A stretch of DNA of 64,000 nt from positions 143,957,977 through 144,021,976 of the forward strand of contig OY754332.1 in assembly GCA_963573305.1 (NCBI GenBank). Reading direction: 5' to 3'. A program made the position numbers and the translations under genes. The notes beneath the pieces are model-generated. The model did no database searches and was not told where the DNA came from. It saw only the letters and a list, made by a program, of their open reading frames with translations. Numbering within the stretch: the stretch's first letter is position 1; the number at the start of each line of letters is the position of its first letter. The stretch comes from Pyrrhosoma nymphula. Taxonomy: Eukaryota; Arthropoda; Insecta; Odonata; Coenagrionidae. Below are positions 36,801-50,600 of this stretch, piece after piece.

Positions 36801-37508
36801 ATTTCCCCATTCTACTCTAATTTTCGTGGCTCACTTAAGATATCTTTGATCCCCTCGTGTTGTGATTTCAATGTGCCTTCCTTCTCATTTTTCTTTGTCA
36901 CGAATTATCTCTTCTACTTCTTTCGGAAGTTCATGGAATTTCTGTCTTCTTTTTCCAACATGTCTGTTCCACCTATGGAATATCGTCCACCTAACTTCCT
37001 GAAACGTTTTCCTTCATTGAAATCACTTTTCTCGATCACAGGAGTACTTACACTTTCGGTTCACCTAGTTGGCTTTTTGATCTGACCTTAGTGGTGCTAA
37101 TGTATAGTATGTGTTACTGCTATAAAAATATTCACCTTTTATTGAATGTTAAAGAATATTTTTCGTGAGAAAAAACATAGAAACGCCTTTGCATTTGCTG
37201 ATGAAAAAATAATGAATTCTAAACAAATGCATTCTTGCGGTGGTTTTATGCCCTCGGTAATGTATTAACTGTAAATTTGTTCTGTGGTACCTTTGAACCA
37301 CTTGAAATACCTACTGAAAGGGATTTTAAATTTGGAAACCACGTTTCCCTTAGAAAGTGGTCGTTGTTCTAAGTTGGCTGACGGGGTATTCAGAGGCAGA
37401 AAATACGAGCATGAGAAATTTTTGTGAAATATTTTGCAAGCATTTTTCCTCTAATCCCTTAAAAGCTATTAATAATCGCTAATGCGGAATACATTTTGAG
37501 CTGTGTGC
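36801..37508. other. No gene recognised
   Basis: AT-rich. The Phe-rich frame at 36.85-37.09 kb is low complexity and is not supported as coding. Confidence 0.35.
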
Positions 37509-37510
37509 AT

Positions 37511-37844
37511 CAGTGACGTAGCCAGGATTTTTGTTTGGGAGGGGCTGAGTCTGTATCCGGGGGGCGGTCCTCTGTTGGTACAATTTGATTTGTTACTCGA
37601 GTTTATTAAGGTTTGGTGTGGTGGTGGGTGCATTGAAATAATAAACTACTTATGCACAGCTGCCTTAATTAATGAAGTTAAATTGAACTTAGAATGAATA
37701 AAAGATTATAATTGCAGATTTAGACACGTGAAGGACCCCTCTTTTTATTATTTTGGTGCTAAACTTGCATTTTCCCTATTACCACCTTAAAAATTCATGG
37801 AGGCTGAAGCCCCTAAGTCCCCCACCCCCCTGGATACGTGTCTG
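37511..37844. mobile_element. hAT-like MITE (CAGTGRCGTAGCCAGG type)
   Basis: Starts CAGTGACGTAGCCAGGATTT and ends with the complement of CAGACACGTATCCAGGGGGG. G-rich inner left and C-rich inner right segments are characteristic of this common arthropod repeat. Flanks (GTGTGCAT / GTGTATGT) are a poor 8-bp duplication. It lies directly upstream of the FGD coding exon. No ORF. Confidence 0.5.
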
Positions 37845-37925
37845 GTGTATGTGTTGATTTGTGCGTGGTGATAACGCCTCACAAACCCTCGGATTCTTAC
37901 CGTTCTGTCGTATCGTCTGTTGCAG

Positions 37926-37986
37926 GCCTCCCCCCTCGTTTAAATGATCTCGCGGAAGGACCGGGCGAGAGTGCATCTTGGTGGCG
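37926..37986 (+). other. 5' UTR part of FGD-type exon, after a probable 3' splice site
   Basis: A polypyrimidine-like tract ending TCTGTTGCAG precedes 37926, so the first coding exon probably starts here after a 5' non-coding exon that I cannot locate. An in-frame TGA at 37945-37947 closes the main frame upstream, which fixes the ATG at 37987 (context GCGATGG, G at -3 and +4) as the first in-frame start. Confidence 0.5.
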
Positions 37987-38210
37987 ATGGAGCGCGACAA
38001 GAGCGGGGAGGACGTGTCCGTTCGCCTCGGGCAAGAGGCGCGCGACTGGTCGCAGGTGAAGAACACCGAGTCGGGCAGCTTCGGGCCGCCTTTCCCGCCG
38101 CCGTTCGCCACGGACTTCGTGCGCCACGTGAGCGACGAGCAGACGCGGAGGTTCCTGCAGATGTGGAACAAAGTGAACGGCTCGAGCGACGCCGGACCCT
38201 CGCTCAATAA
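37944..38210 (+). other. Upstream ORF overlapping the FGD start out of frame
   Basis: An ATG at 37944 opens 88 codons in another frame, overlapping the main start and the first 220 bases of the main CDS. Its product is Arg-rich and looks like an off-frame reading of GC-rich coding DNA. If this ATG is in the mature leader it would lower translation from 37987. Its context (A at -3, A at +4) is moderate. Confidence 0.35.
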
Positions 38211-38642
38211 CTTCGAGCGCTTCTCCACGCTGTTCGAGGGCTCCATATTCCCCATCCGCTCCTCTTCCATGGGCTTCCGGGAGAGCGACTTCCACCAGGA
38301 GTTCGTGCGCAGCCACTCGTCCAGCTGCGGCTTCACGGAGCAGACCATCTCGGTGGAGTCGTCAGGGAGCGGTCAGGTCCGCGCGGCCGAGCCCTCCGTC
38401 GTGCTGCGCTCCAAGGGGTCGCCGGCCGAGGTCTTCCCGGGCGCGGGCCGCGGCGGGCCGCGCGACGCCCCGGACGAGCCTCACTCTTTCCCGAGGTTGG
38501 CGAGTTTCGGAGGCTTCCCCCGCTTCAATCCCTTTCTCGTCTCGCCGCCATCCAGCGTGAGGGGCTGCGCCGAGAACAAGATCCAAATGCAGTCGTGCAG
38601 GAGTTCGGTGGAATACTTTGGCAGTGTTGTGAACACTTATAG
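37987..38642 (+). CDS. FGD: FGD exon 1 (residues 1-219, N-terminal region)
   Basis: Codes for the N-terminus from ATG 37987 to the donor AG|GTATTG at 38642/38643, ending two bases into an Arg codon. The exon is very GC- and CpG-rich, unlike all other exons. It has a proline patch (FGPPFPPPF) and many serines, as in the disordered N-termini of FGD proteins. I recognise no folded domain. Confidence 0.85.
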
Positions 38643-41600
38643 GTATTGCCTTCCTTCACTTATGAACCCTCAGCAAGGGACATGAGCTAGAAGCGTGCTG
38701 GTGCAAATTTATGTACTGGACTCATCAAGTTGACCATATCTGACCCAATTAGGCATGAGAAATATAGGCTTTAATCATTAAATAGGCCTTAGTTTGTAGT
38801 ATTGAGATCTAAATGTACACCCATGCCATTGTTTGGTCTCATTTACTGTTTTCTAGCTTCATTCATTAGTTTTTCATGATAAACCATTATTCGTATTCAT
38901 TCATCAAAAGCTGTAATAGATATATTATACATGACTCAAGAACAACATGAATCATATTGATATGCTTGGTTTCCTGTCAGAAAGACACTAGCTCTGATTC
39001 ATATCTGCATGAAGTTAAAAAATAATTTATCCTCTGGTAGTCAAGCTTTACATTCTCTCATTTGTGAATTATCACTGTCATATATACCTCTATTTTGCCT
39101 TCGTAAGTTTCATTATTGTTATATTTTAAAGCAGTGAAAGCCATTAATTGTATCACTGCCCCGAGCCAGATATATTCTCAAGTGTTAGCAGTGACACATT
39201 TTATGAGTGAGGGTTTAAAATATTTATCATCAGAGAAGTATGCCTGTAACATTGAACCCCCTAATGTCTTCCCACTTTTATGTTAATATTTTTCACAGTT
39301 TTTTTTTCGATAGTTACCCAAGAAATTTGTTTTTTTCAAATGTGAAGACCATTAATTGAGAATGGCGATTTTTTCTTAAGGTTTAGTGCTGAACAAGTGA
39401 CACAGTGCTACCAGGACACAGGGTTTGATGTCTCTGAATCAGAGAGTGAGGATGAGGAAGAAGATGCAGAAAGGAGTAGCTTGCTCTCAAAAGGTAGAAC
39501 GGATGCAGATGCCATCAGTCCAATACACCAAGCTGAGCTGAGGCATGCCTTAGTTCCCTCTCTGCCTCGGCCGATTAGCTGTGCACCATCTGAAACTGAT
39601 GACGCCAGCATCACTTGGGATGGTCAAAATGAGGGCAATGAGTCAAGGAGCTACCCCTTGGCACTCATGCCCCCTGAGTCTGATGCCCGGAAAGATCGCC
39701 CTTACAAGATAGCTAATGAACTTTTGACGACTGAGAGGAGTTATGTGGATGTGCTGCACATTATTGATCAGGTATGTTTCATCAGTTGTGTTTATCATGC
39801 TCTTTGAGGATCACCAACCAATGCCATATCAAATAAAGATTGATTTCAATACCAATTGATGAGTTTGGTGGTGGCTATTGTTCCTATTAGTGAAGTTGGT
39901 TCTTGTTGTTCTGTGGCTCAAATCTCAGATTTAAAAAATATATTATGATGATGAAGGTGTTTGGTTGTTTCCAGTGAACCTCTATTCCTATTTGGCATTA
40001 TTATGTGTTTGACTATGCACAAACAATTTTCTATTCATACTAAATTTAACTTTCTTTTGGATTCCTATTCATCTTGCTAGCTAATGGCAGTTCTTTGCAT
40101 ATAATTTGAAATGCACTGGTCCTCTCAATCATGTTTCCTCTTTCCCTTAGAAATGTCAGTCTGTGACTGGTTCCTTTTCATCAGTTATTATTTAAAGAAG
40201 CTTATTTAATTATTTCTGAATGTAGTATTGAATATTTCCTTTGCTCAAATGGGCTAGTTTAGTTATGTAAAATAGTAGGTACAGCATGAATATTTTCTCA
40301 GGAGATTTTTTTCTTTCAGGTGTTCCATTTTCGTGTTGATCAAGAAAACAGAGCTCATCCCATGTTCTCTCAAGAAATGATTCCTCAAATTTTTTCGAAC
40401 ATTAAGTCTATCTACCAGTTCCATCACGACTTTCTTCTACCTCAGTTGGAAGAGAGAATGAAAAATTGGGATCATGAGAAGAGGATAGGTGAATATATAT
40501 TGCTTTTATTGGCTATAGTTGAAAATTTTTAATTCTTGATATATTACAATATGGGATTTTTCCCCTGGGTACTTACTGCATTTTTCTCCTAATACAGGGG
40601 ACATCATGAAGAACTTTGCTCCATTCCTTAAAATGTATTCAGAGTATGTGAAAAATTTTGACAATGCAATGAACCTTATGGGCATCCTAGCTGCAAAACA
40701 TCAAAGGTTTGCTGCTATTATGGATGAAATACATGTAAGTTAGTGTGATCTCACTCAGGAAAATAATAAATAATTGAATCCATAGGGTTTAGTAGGGTTT
40801 ATATATTTTCTTATTTAACACGTTCCCTGCCACCGATTTTTTGACGAATTCACCCACGGTGCCGAAGTGTTTTTCTTTTTCCTTTCGCTGAAAAATGAAT
40901 AAAAAAATCCGAAAGTTTTCATGTGCATTCGGCTACGCACGCTGCGTTGGTCACGTCATATAAGCGGCACCGAAGTAACTGTGACCGACGGCGTGCTGTA
41001 AGAGGCCAAATAACTGACTCATTCTTCGGTCATAATGACCGAAGTGGCGTGATGTTAAAGTACACGTTTCGGTTATTATGACCGAAGCGGCAGTGAACGT
41101 GTTAAAGTAAAATAACTTTTAATTCAATTACCACAAAAAGAATGTTTTTCACCATGAATTGAAGCAAATATCTTTTTCTTATTGCTCCCTTTCCATGGCT
41201 GATTAATGCAGTGGTAAGCAATGAGTCTCTAGCACTCCTACGCTTGATTTTATAATATCTGGTTAACATTAGCCATGAGATGTAGCCTTTACATTGAAGC
41301 CAGGTTAACTGAGATTTTGGGTTTTTTAGACTATCAGTTAGTGGACATGAACATTATCGATGAGTATTTGTAACCTTAAGTGATATAAAGTCAAGAAAAT
41401 GCTTAACCAGGCATTATAAAGCCAGGCCTTAGAGTGAGTGGTCTGTGCTGTGGGTATGGGAGTGAACTATTAAGCTATCACACATTACAAATGCAGTATC
41501 TTGGTGTATTTCTCCATCCAGCATCATAGGTACCTGATCCAAATTTTCTTTCTGCATCATATTTTCTTCCGCTCTAGCCTTAGGTCTATATATCTCTGCT

Positions 41601-44600
41601 ATATGGATTTCCTCATAGTGCACTCCCAAGAATTATATGTTCTCTTACTGTCACTACTGGTAGTTTTCCATGGCATCATTGGCAACTCTTTGCATTTATT
41701 GTTCAGGAAAATGACCTCTCTTATTAACTTTGAAAACCATGTATGTATTTGAAGATAGAATTTTTAATAGGTAGCTAATAATAATTCACTAATATGTTCC
41801 CTTTTTAGCAAATGCCAGAGTGTGGGAACCTAACTCTGTCTCATCATATGCTGAGTCCCATTCAAAGGGTGCCAAGATATGAAATGCTCCTTAAGGATTA
41901 TTTGAAGAAGTTGCCCGAGGATTCATCAGACATAGTTGACACTGAAAGTGAGTGCATGAGGCAATGGGTGAATAAATCTCTTTCCAGACCCTTTTCTCAA
42001 CTACATATATTTTGCACAATGTTTTTGTGGTGATGCAAAACATTACTTTTGCATTCTTTGTGAGGAAACAAACTCTTAAAAATACTTTGAAATTCTGGAA
42101 ACTTGTGATACATTTCTTGTTGTGCTGAAATTGCTCCCCAAGATTCCCCATCCAGTTCTAATGTGCACCCTGACTTTTCAATCTCCGCGAGGAGATTGCC
42201 AGAGTTAGATATTCCACATGTGATTCAATTCAGGAAGAATGGAAAATAGTCTTAACTTACAGTTATGGCTCATTTTTATATGCGTGAATTGTAATTTTAA
42301 TGGTAATTTCATTGAAATGCTGTTCCAGAAATGATGTAGCTATTTAATTTAGGTAGTAGCCTCCTGACTGAGGCGTACTAAGACTTTTTTAGACAGCACT
42401 GGCTGGGGTCGCCACTCATCGTCCATGTTGTTGTTTTCGATTTGGCTTTTTATTGTGAGTTTTGACTGTCAAAACATGCACTAAATATTGCTCTCTGGCT
42501 TTAGTGCATGATTTGGTGGTGGTGGTGGTGGTGGTGATAAGTCAAATAACCCTGCCAACTGTGAGAGTAAAGGATCAACCAGAGAACTCTTACATTGGAA
42601 AGTTTTCATGTGTCTTTCATACTCTTTATTGCAAGTCAATACTCATGTCTGTTGTTTCAAACTTATGTCAATGCATGTGAAGTGCCATGTAATAGAAGTC
42701 ATATAAACTCTCAAAAATATTTGAAGATAAAATATAGAAATGCAGTAGAATGCCAATTCAACCAAGTATTTTCACTGGAATGAAATTCGCTTCAGAAGGT
42801 GATGGACACCTTGGCTTTAAGGGAGGGGTGTGATAATTTTAATTCATGAGTAGGTGTATTTTACTGTGAGTACAATAATGAAAGGGAGATGGGTTTCTCC
42901 TGGCATCAGTAGCCAGTATGAGTACTGTGCTACTTTGGCCAAGCAGTGTTACGGCTCATTCTCAGTTATGTACAGGAGGAGTTGGACATGCTGCATATTT
43001 TATCTTAATTTGTATTCTACAGATATAAGATAGTAAGGCTAAAGACTATAGCTAAATAACACCATTTACTATCTTCAAGCTAGACTTTTAGCACTTACCC
43101 TGTGGGAGAATATGCTACTGTGGTATCACCCTCCAAAGAAATGTATTAATGGAAGCCTTCGAAATGTGGGAGTGGTTTTAGATTTGGAATGATTAGTAAA
43201 ATATTGAACTACTAGTACTTTAATGGTGAAAGTGAAAAACATTGGTTTTTGTTATGTTTAAAGTGTACTTTTAATGATTAAATTTAGGTTTCACAGTTAT
43301 TTGTCGAAATGCATCACATATGTTTTCTGGGAACAATAATTTATTGTTATTTTGGAGCTTGACAAATTTGTTGTATTATTTCAATGTAATGGTCTCATGG
43401 TGTCTGTTAGATGATAATGAATCTGAACATAAATGAATTGACTCATAATGATTTCCTTTTCAGCCTATAAGGTTATCATCACTTATAATTAGAGACCTGC
43501 AAAAGGTGGAGTTATTTTATAGCCAAAAGTGGTGTTATTTTTTGTAAAAGCGGTGTTATTTTTCCCTGAAATCGGTGTTATTTTCACGATAATATATTTG
43601 GTGTGAATTAAGTGCCCTCCTCCCAGAAGGCTCACCTGTTGGCGTTAAGTGTTGGATACCATTGATTTGGGAAAATTTAAATAGTTAATAGCATGATGCA
43701 TTCATATTTTATATGATTGTACATTTCACGTTACAATTTGCATAAAGAGACAAATTACAGTTACATGTCCGTATTTTCAAATGAAAAAATTGCCAGTGTA
43801 GCCAAAATTTCTTCTTTTAGATTTGTTCTCCTATTTGTCAGCACAGTGTTGTTGGAGGAAAGAAATCTTTATGAGTCCACATTTGCACAGGGGGTCCAAA
43901 TCGCTTCAAGACACTTTAATGCAATGATGGTTCAAACAATTTTAGTACCTGAATTGGTTTCATTATACATATCCACTGAACCCTGGAAGTTTTGTTGCTG
44001 TAATATTTGGCGTAATTCCCCAAACCCCAACATCAACTTTACCATCTCAATTGACTCAAGGCCATGAACTTTTTTCAATTTCGTGATTAAGTCGGGGCTC
44101 ACCTCCGTTGTGAGAACTACTTGAGGGTCAAAAACTGTTTTCTAATCTTACTCTACTTGGGGCTTCCACTATAAGAGAACAAAGTTTTATTGATGCCTTT
44201 GATGCCATCTGCATTAGTAATGACTTCACAGCTTCTGCTTTAGAAGTTGTCATACCTTACAAGGAATTTTTAGTTTTCTAAAAAACAATACCACTCTGAA
44301 TGTTATGTTGGATGCTTGCCGTTCTATTCCACTCCCACCAGCAGAATTGTTTTCAACATTAGCCTTATGTTTTTCACTCAAAATGTGTTTCGTGCAGCTG
44401 TCCTTCCTTTTCCACGAGACATTTGTGTTGCAAAAACGACAAAGAATTATTTTGTCATCAGCACAATATAATCCATGTTGTCGAAATTCTGCCTCACGCT
44501 GCTTTGCCGTCACCGTTCACTTCGGCATTATAAGTTTTAGTGAATGTGATACAACTGTCACTAAAGAAAATCACTATGCTGATGCAGTGACACACGCCCC

Positions 44601-47600
44601 TTGAAAGTAGGCAACCACTCTTCTGTTACTCATAACTTCTGTAATTTTCGTCGTTTTTGGTAAGGTTCCACTCACATAAGTACATGTTAACGTAAGTCGA
44701 GGTTTACGTAACTCGGGAACTGCCTATTTAGAAAAATTTTGGCATGCATTTTTCACTCCTTTTGTTCAAATTCACAAAACTTAATTGAAGAATATTATAG
44801 CCGAGTAACATTTCTAAATAAAGCTGTACCAGAAAGGCCATTTCCAAATATGTACTACTTAACTTCATGTTTACGTTCGCAAGTTAAATGACATAGACCG
44901 CCAAAGTGAGGAAATTCACGTTGGAAATGCAGAAATTCATGATTGAAATGTTGAAATTCGCAATAATATACGAAATTCGCGTTTTCGCAGAAAAACCCCT
45001 GAATTCGCTTAAAAATTCACGTTATCACATGGAAGTTTTGCATGCCCCTACTTATAATTTATTAGCTGTCATTTTAATTAATTCTATACTTACTAGTTAT
45101 TCGATCACTATGCTAAGGTTTACTTTTACCTGCAGTACTTGTTAAAAAATTTTAAGGATAGATAAAGTGTTACTATATGTGGTTGCCCTGTTGTATACCT
45201 ATGGTGCAAAAGTATTTTTTTGTTTTTACCATTGCAGAAGCTCTGCATTTAGTATCCACTGCAGCTAACCATGCTAATGAAGCCATGAAAAAGATTGATA
45301 AATTCAAGCAACTACTTGATATCCAGGAGAGCATCAGTGGGGTGGTTGACCTGGTCAGTCCCACACGAGAGCTCATCAAGGAGGGGAAGATTGTGAAAAT
45401 ATCAGCTCGCAGTGGTGATCACCAGGAGAGATATTTATTCCTGGCAAGTTATTTCATTCGTTTTCAATTACAATTGCTTCTTTAAGCCTTTAATCAATTT
45501 TTTGGCTATTTATTTAATTAATTGGCTAGCCAACTTATAAAGGCTTTGATGGCAATCAATCTGATTTTGCATTTTGTGCTAGCTCTTATGTTCATTTGGT
45601 GGCAGTACAAATGCGTACAAATAGAGTATCAAATTCATTATTGAACACTTATGGTTTGATTTGGTTCAGAGATTAGGCTTCATACTTTCCACATGATATT
45701 TTTTTTTTAAATGTTTACCAATAGAACAGTTTTGCTTTGTCCTCCCTCTTCCTATGGTGGGGAAAAAGCAAGTGATATCAGTATTCTTCATTGCATTTGT
45801 GTAATGCTTTCCCTGTCATGGCCACACAATTACCCATTGAATGCAGACTTGAGTATGGTTATCCATGTCAGTATTCAATCTCGCTACATTTCATTTCTGA
45901 CCTCTGAATATATGAGGTGCATTCAAGTCATAAGACCTCCGATTTTTTTCTCAAGAATGGAAACAGATAGACACATATGGATTGTTTTAAAATACACGCG
46001 CACTCATTGTTAATGCATGACAGATATAACAGCAATGTACGGCACACAGAACTCTAGCGGCAGGGGCGAGAGTTAGGACTATTTTGGAGACTTAAGACTT
46101 TTGGCGACGTTTTCATTACAAGAACAGCGTGTAATCATTCATTTTCTCCTTTTGCGTGGTGGGACACCAAATGAAATTCATCGCCAGTTGAGTGAGACAT
46201 GTGATGATGGTGTCATGGATGTGTCCAATGTGCGTTCGTCGGTGGGACAGTGCAAAGAATGCAGAACGTCGTGTGACAACCAACCAAGACAATCTCGGCC
46301 TCGCACCAGCCGGTCTGGCGACATGATCGCGCGAGTGGAGAAAGTTGTTTTGGAGGATTGCCGAATGAGTGTGGAACACATTGCCTCCAAAGTTGGCATT
46401 TCCATGGGATCTGTGCACATTCCTGCATGAAGACTGAAAATGCATAAAGTATCCTCCAGGTGGGTTCCACGAATGCTGACGGACGGACAGAGGTTGGACA
46501 TGTGCTCTTTCACCAAGACAATGTACCAGCAAATCGGGCGAACGCGACGCTGCAGTTTTTTCGTGACAACAACTTTGAAGTGATCTCCCATGCTCCCTAC
46601 TCATCTGACCTGGCTCCTAGCTACTTTTGGCAGTTTCCAACGATGAAAGACACACACCGTGGTCACTAGCCATGCCACTATTACAACAGCGATTTTCCAG
46701 TGGTCAAAGCAAACTCTTAAAGAAGCATTCGTAGCGGCCATGGAAGCATGGCATCATCGTTATGAAAAATTTGCAGAGCTTCAGGAACATTACGCCGAGA
46801 CGTGACATCAGTTTGACAGTTTGCGTGTGATTAGTTTGTGAGGAAAAAAATCGGAGGTGTTATAACTTGAATGCACATTGTACTGACAGTGGGTACAAAC
46901 AAGAAATTATTTAGCATCTTTCATACATTTCAATAGCCACTAACCCTCAAATGTGAGAGACATTTCCATATTTACCAGAGTGACTGTGGGGGTAATGCTT
47001 TTAATTTAATAGCCCAACCTTTCCATGAGAGAATGGTCGCACTTTTTTTTGTTTTTCTCGAATAGGATTCTTAATGTCAAGATATATAGCAAAGGGTGTG
47101 TGTTCCTCAGAAAAGTTTTATAATCATGTTGCGAACTTACTTTATCTTTAGACGTTATGGGTAGAGATCAAGGAACTTGCAATTTGTTTGGTATCAGATT
47201 AGCTAATCATAAGACTTCAGTGGAAGAAAATTCTGGAGAGATTATTTATTAAAAGTTCCATATAAAATGAATAGTCTTTAGCAAATGAATCTCCACTTGT
47301 GCTGCTTGACAATTATGGCTTGCCCCAGTCTACAGATTAAAGTCAACCTGGATGTTAATGGTCCATTGGCTGCTACTCTCCTACCTGCTCTATGAATCGA
47401 GAATACTCCCATTTCTTTTCTCCTGTGAAAAGTGGTAGCAAATTATTGAGACTACCACTGCTGAAAGATTAATGAGCAGTCCTACTGCTTTGTTTTGCTT
47501 TTCCATGAGTGCTATCAAGTGAGGAGTCATCTGTTTCTATTATATCAAAGATCGAATACGTAATTCCTGAATGAGTTGTTAATTTGTCCGACCACTGGCA

Positions 47601-50600
47601 AAGGTGAATCTGGAGTAGATATCCTTGTGGTTGTCCATGGAGGGGAGAAGTTTGTATCTCAGGTGGCTACTTTTGACAAAGGATTACCTTTCTATGTATG
47701 CTATGGCTGAAGTCACTCTCATGTTAAATATTTTACCCATGAATTAAATCATCCTTGCCTTAAATCATCCTAGACATCACTTATCTGCTGCTCCTGCAAT
47801 TTAAGGAAATTATTATTAAGTCCCTTGTCTCATACAAGGAGTAAAAGGATAATTGAAGAAGACTGATGTTACCTTTTAAATACAAATATTACTTGTCTCT
47901 CCAAGTGGAGGGATTTTGTTTTGGGAGGACCTTCTGCCTGTGAAAAAAGTCTACATATTTTGAATGCAAAGAGAACTTGATGAATTATTAATTAACTCTT
48001 AATAGCTTTGTATGTATGACCTTATTCATGTTAAAATTTTGAAATGGCATGAGGCAAGTATCTCAGAGAGACTGACTTACCCACACATGTTCATATGCTA
48101 CAGTCATGCACAAAAAAGTAAAAATATAGATTTGAAATATTATTAACCTACAACTAGCCTTGAACATGAAGCTAATTATACTTCACATGCTAAAAATCAA
48201 AATTAGATGTACATTTCCGAAACACATGAACCTTGTAATTAATACTAACATTGGCAATAGGATTGATTTCAATATGCTCATATACCTTTTAGTATTATAT
48301 TTTTTTATCAAATTTCTGTGCTTATCTGCAAATTTGTATATCCTGCCAGTGTAATAACATATTTTTGGGTTAGTCATTTGCTTTCACTCTTGGGAAAAAC
48401 TCACGTTTCAATTATTAAGTCTGCTAATTTGCGTGGACTCCTCCCTTTAATTACCCTCTCATTAATGCTCTGTTAAAACTGTGATAGTCGATGAGGTTCT
48501 GTTGTGTGGAAAAGTTTTAGCATTTCACTGAACAACATGCAATGTGGAATTTTTTAAAACTGTATATCTATGCCAGTAATTATTGACAAATTGGAGGTAT
48601 TGAAACAGTAATTTAGACTGGCTAGGAGCTCATCATGTGAGAGTTGAAAACATTGATGAATTATGGTGTGGCCCTATTTCAAGCTGTTATTTCACCTAAT
48701 TTGGCAAGATATATGAACTACGTGGGCATAGCCTTTACCAAATTTCATCATTTATTTTTAGTAATTGTTTTTGTGAATTATTTCTAATGATTTTGTGTAC
48801 AACCTTTTGTTGGTATGAGCCACTCTCTTTGCTAAAGCAGTTTATTTCCTTTGCTTTTCAGTTCAGTGACATCCTCTTTTTGTGCTCTCCAAAACTACTT
48901 ACTAATAGAGTAATATCTGGACCTATGTATCGCTTAAGAGCGAAGTTTAATGTTGACAACATCCAGGTACTTGAAGGAGATAATCTGGAAACTGCTAACA
49001 CTTTTTACATTCGAGACACTCACAAGAATGTTGAATTGTATACACAGTAAGTTAAACAAAACATTATTCCTCCTAGTTTAAATAGAACCCTTATGTATGC
49101 TTTTAACCTTAGCAGGGGTTATTGTGTTTCAGCTCACTAGTCAGGAGCCAGTTTTCATGTTTCTGGGTAAGGAAAAATTGAAGTAAAAATCAGCTGGCTA
49201 AGAGCTTAGTCTAGATTCACAGATCTGTCAAGTTACAATTATCGATCTTCATCTGGCGAAGAAACCATTTTAACCATATGTTACATTTGTATACAAAATT
49301 CTTTTGAAATTAGTGAATTGATAATCATTAATAGTTTGCGTGTAGGTATTTGTAGTGGATGCTTCACTTTTTGATGGACTTTTAAAATGATCTGCTTATT
49401 TTGACCACAATGTGACATTTTCAACTAGGACTGAAGAGGAGAAGACGTCATGGCTGGATGCCCTGTGGAAAGCGAGCCAAGAGCTCTGTCAGAGGAAGTC
49501 ATCTCTGAAAATTGGAGCAGACAACATTGCACCAGTGGAAACAGAAATTGGGAAGCGTGCTCCTAATTTTATTAAAATGGACAGTGTGGCCAAATGTATG
49601 GACTGCTCTGCAAATTTCAGTGTAATGAAGAGGAAACATCATTGCCGTGCATGTGGACTGGTTTGTGCCTCTACTAGTGATGTATTTTGTTTGCTTGAGT
49701 CGATGGCCAGTTGCATGAACATTATGCTATGTAATCAATATTTAAGAGATCCATTAATATATTGTAACCTCCTCACTTACTCGTGCGGAGGTTAACAAAG
49801 AATGGGGGGGGTAATGATGGGAGGAGAGCTGGGGGGGGAAGGAGAAATTCAGTGATGGGGAAATGGGGAAGGTAAGGATGCCAGCTAAGCTCGTCGGAGC
49901 ATTTGGGGTGGGGTGGTTTCTCAACGGGCGCGCGACCACGATTATGAGGGTGGGTGAAATACGACGCGGGTTCACGATCTCCCTTTTTACCTTGGGCGGG
50001 ACGACGTGGCGGAGAGGTAGCACGATTTGACAAGTAAATCTCGAACACAGAATTAACACTTTTACAATTTATTCGTTTACGAAAGGCACAAAAGAAACCA
50101 ATGATCAACTGTAGATAACACTAAGGGGGGGGGGGGGGGGGAAAGGGGGTGCTAATCCTAAAACAAGAGATATCAATTTATATGAAAAAAAAAACAACAC
50201 AGAAAATAGAAATAACTGACATTATAATTCGTCTTTGGACGGTGGGAAAAACATGAAACTCCCTTTTTGATTCAATTGACAATTAACACATCATAGTCCG
50301 CTCACGTAAAAGTACGTGTTTCCGCCACCAGCGGTAATGGTCCGGTCACGTTTTTTTACGTGTTTTTTGCATTGTGTCCAGTGGCACCCCCCTACGGATT
50401 TATTTTGAACTATTAGGACCTAGTTCTTGTTCTGCAGCTTCATATAACTTTCCTGATTGTTCTTGGTGAATTTGTTTGGCGTTTAGGGCTATTTTATATC
50501 ACTTGTATTGTTTTGAACACATATTGTGGCCCATTGAGCAGCCATGGCTGCTGGACATAGTAGAGGGATCAGCAATAACGATATTATAAATGAATTATTC

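Noticed and set aside
37897..38586. Long minus-strand frames opposite FGD exon 1 (139, 189 and 74 codons)
   Set aside because: They lie antisense to a GC-rich coding exon with few stop codons in any frame. The products are low-complexity and domain-free, while the plus frame continues into a recognisable protein.
43717..44067. 116-codon plus-strand frame
   Set aside because: It lies within the hAT element opposite to the coding direction of its zinc-finger frame and has no domain.
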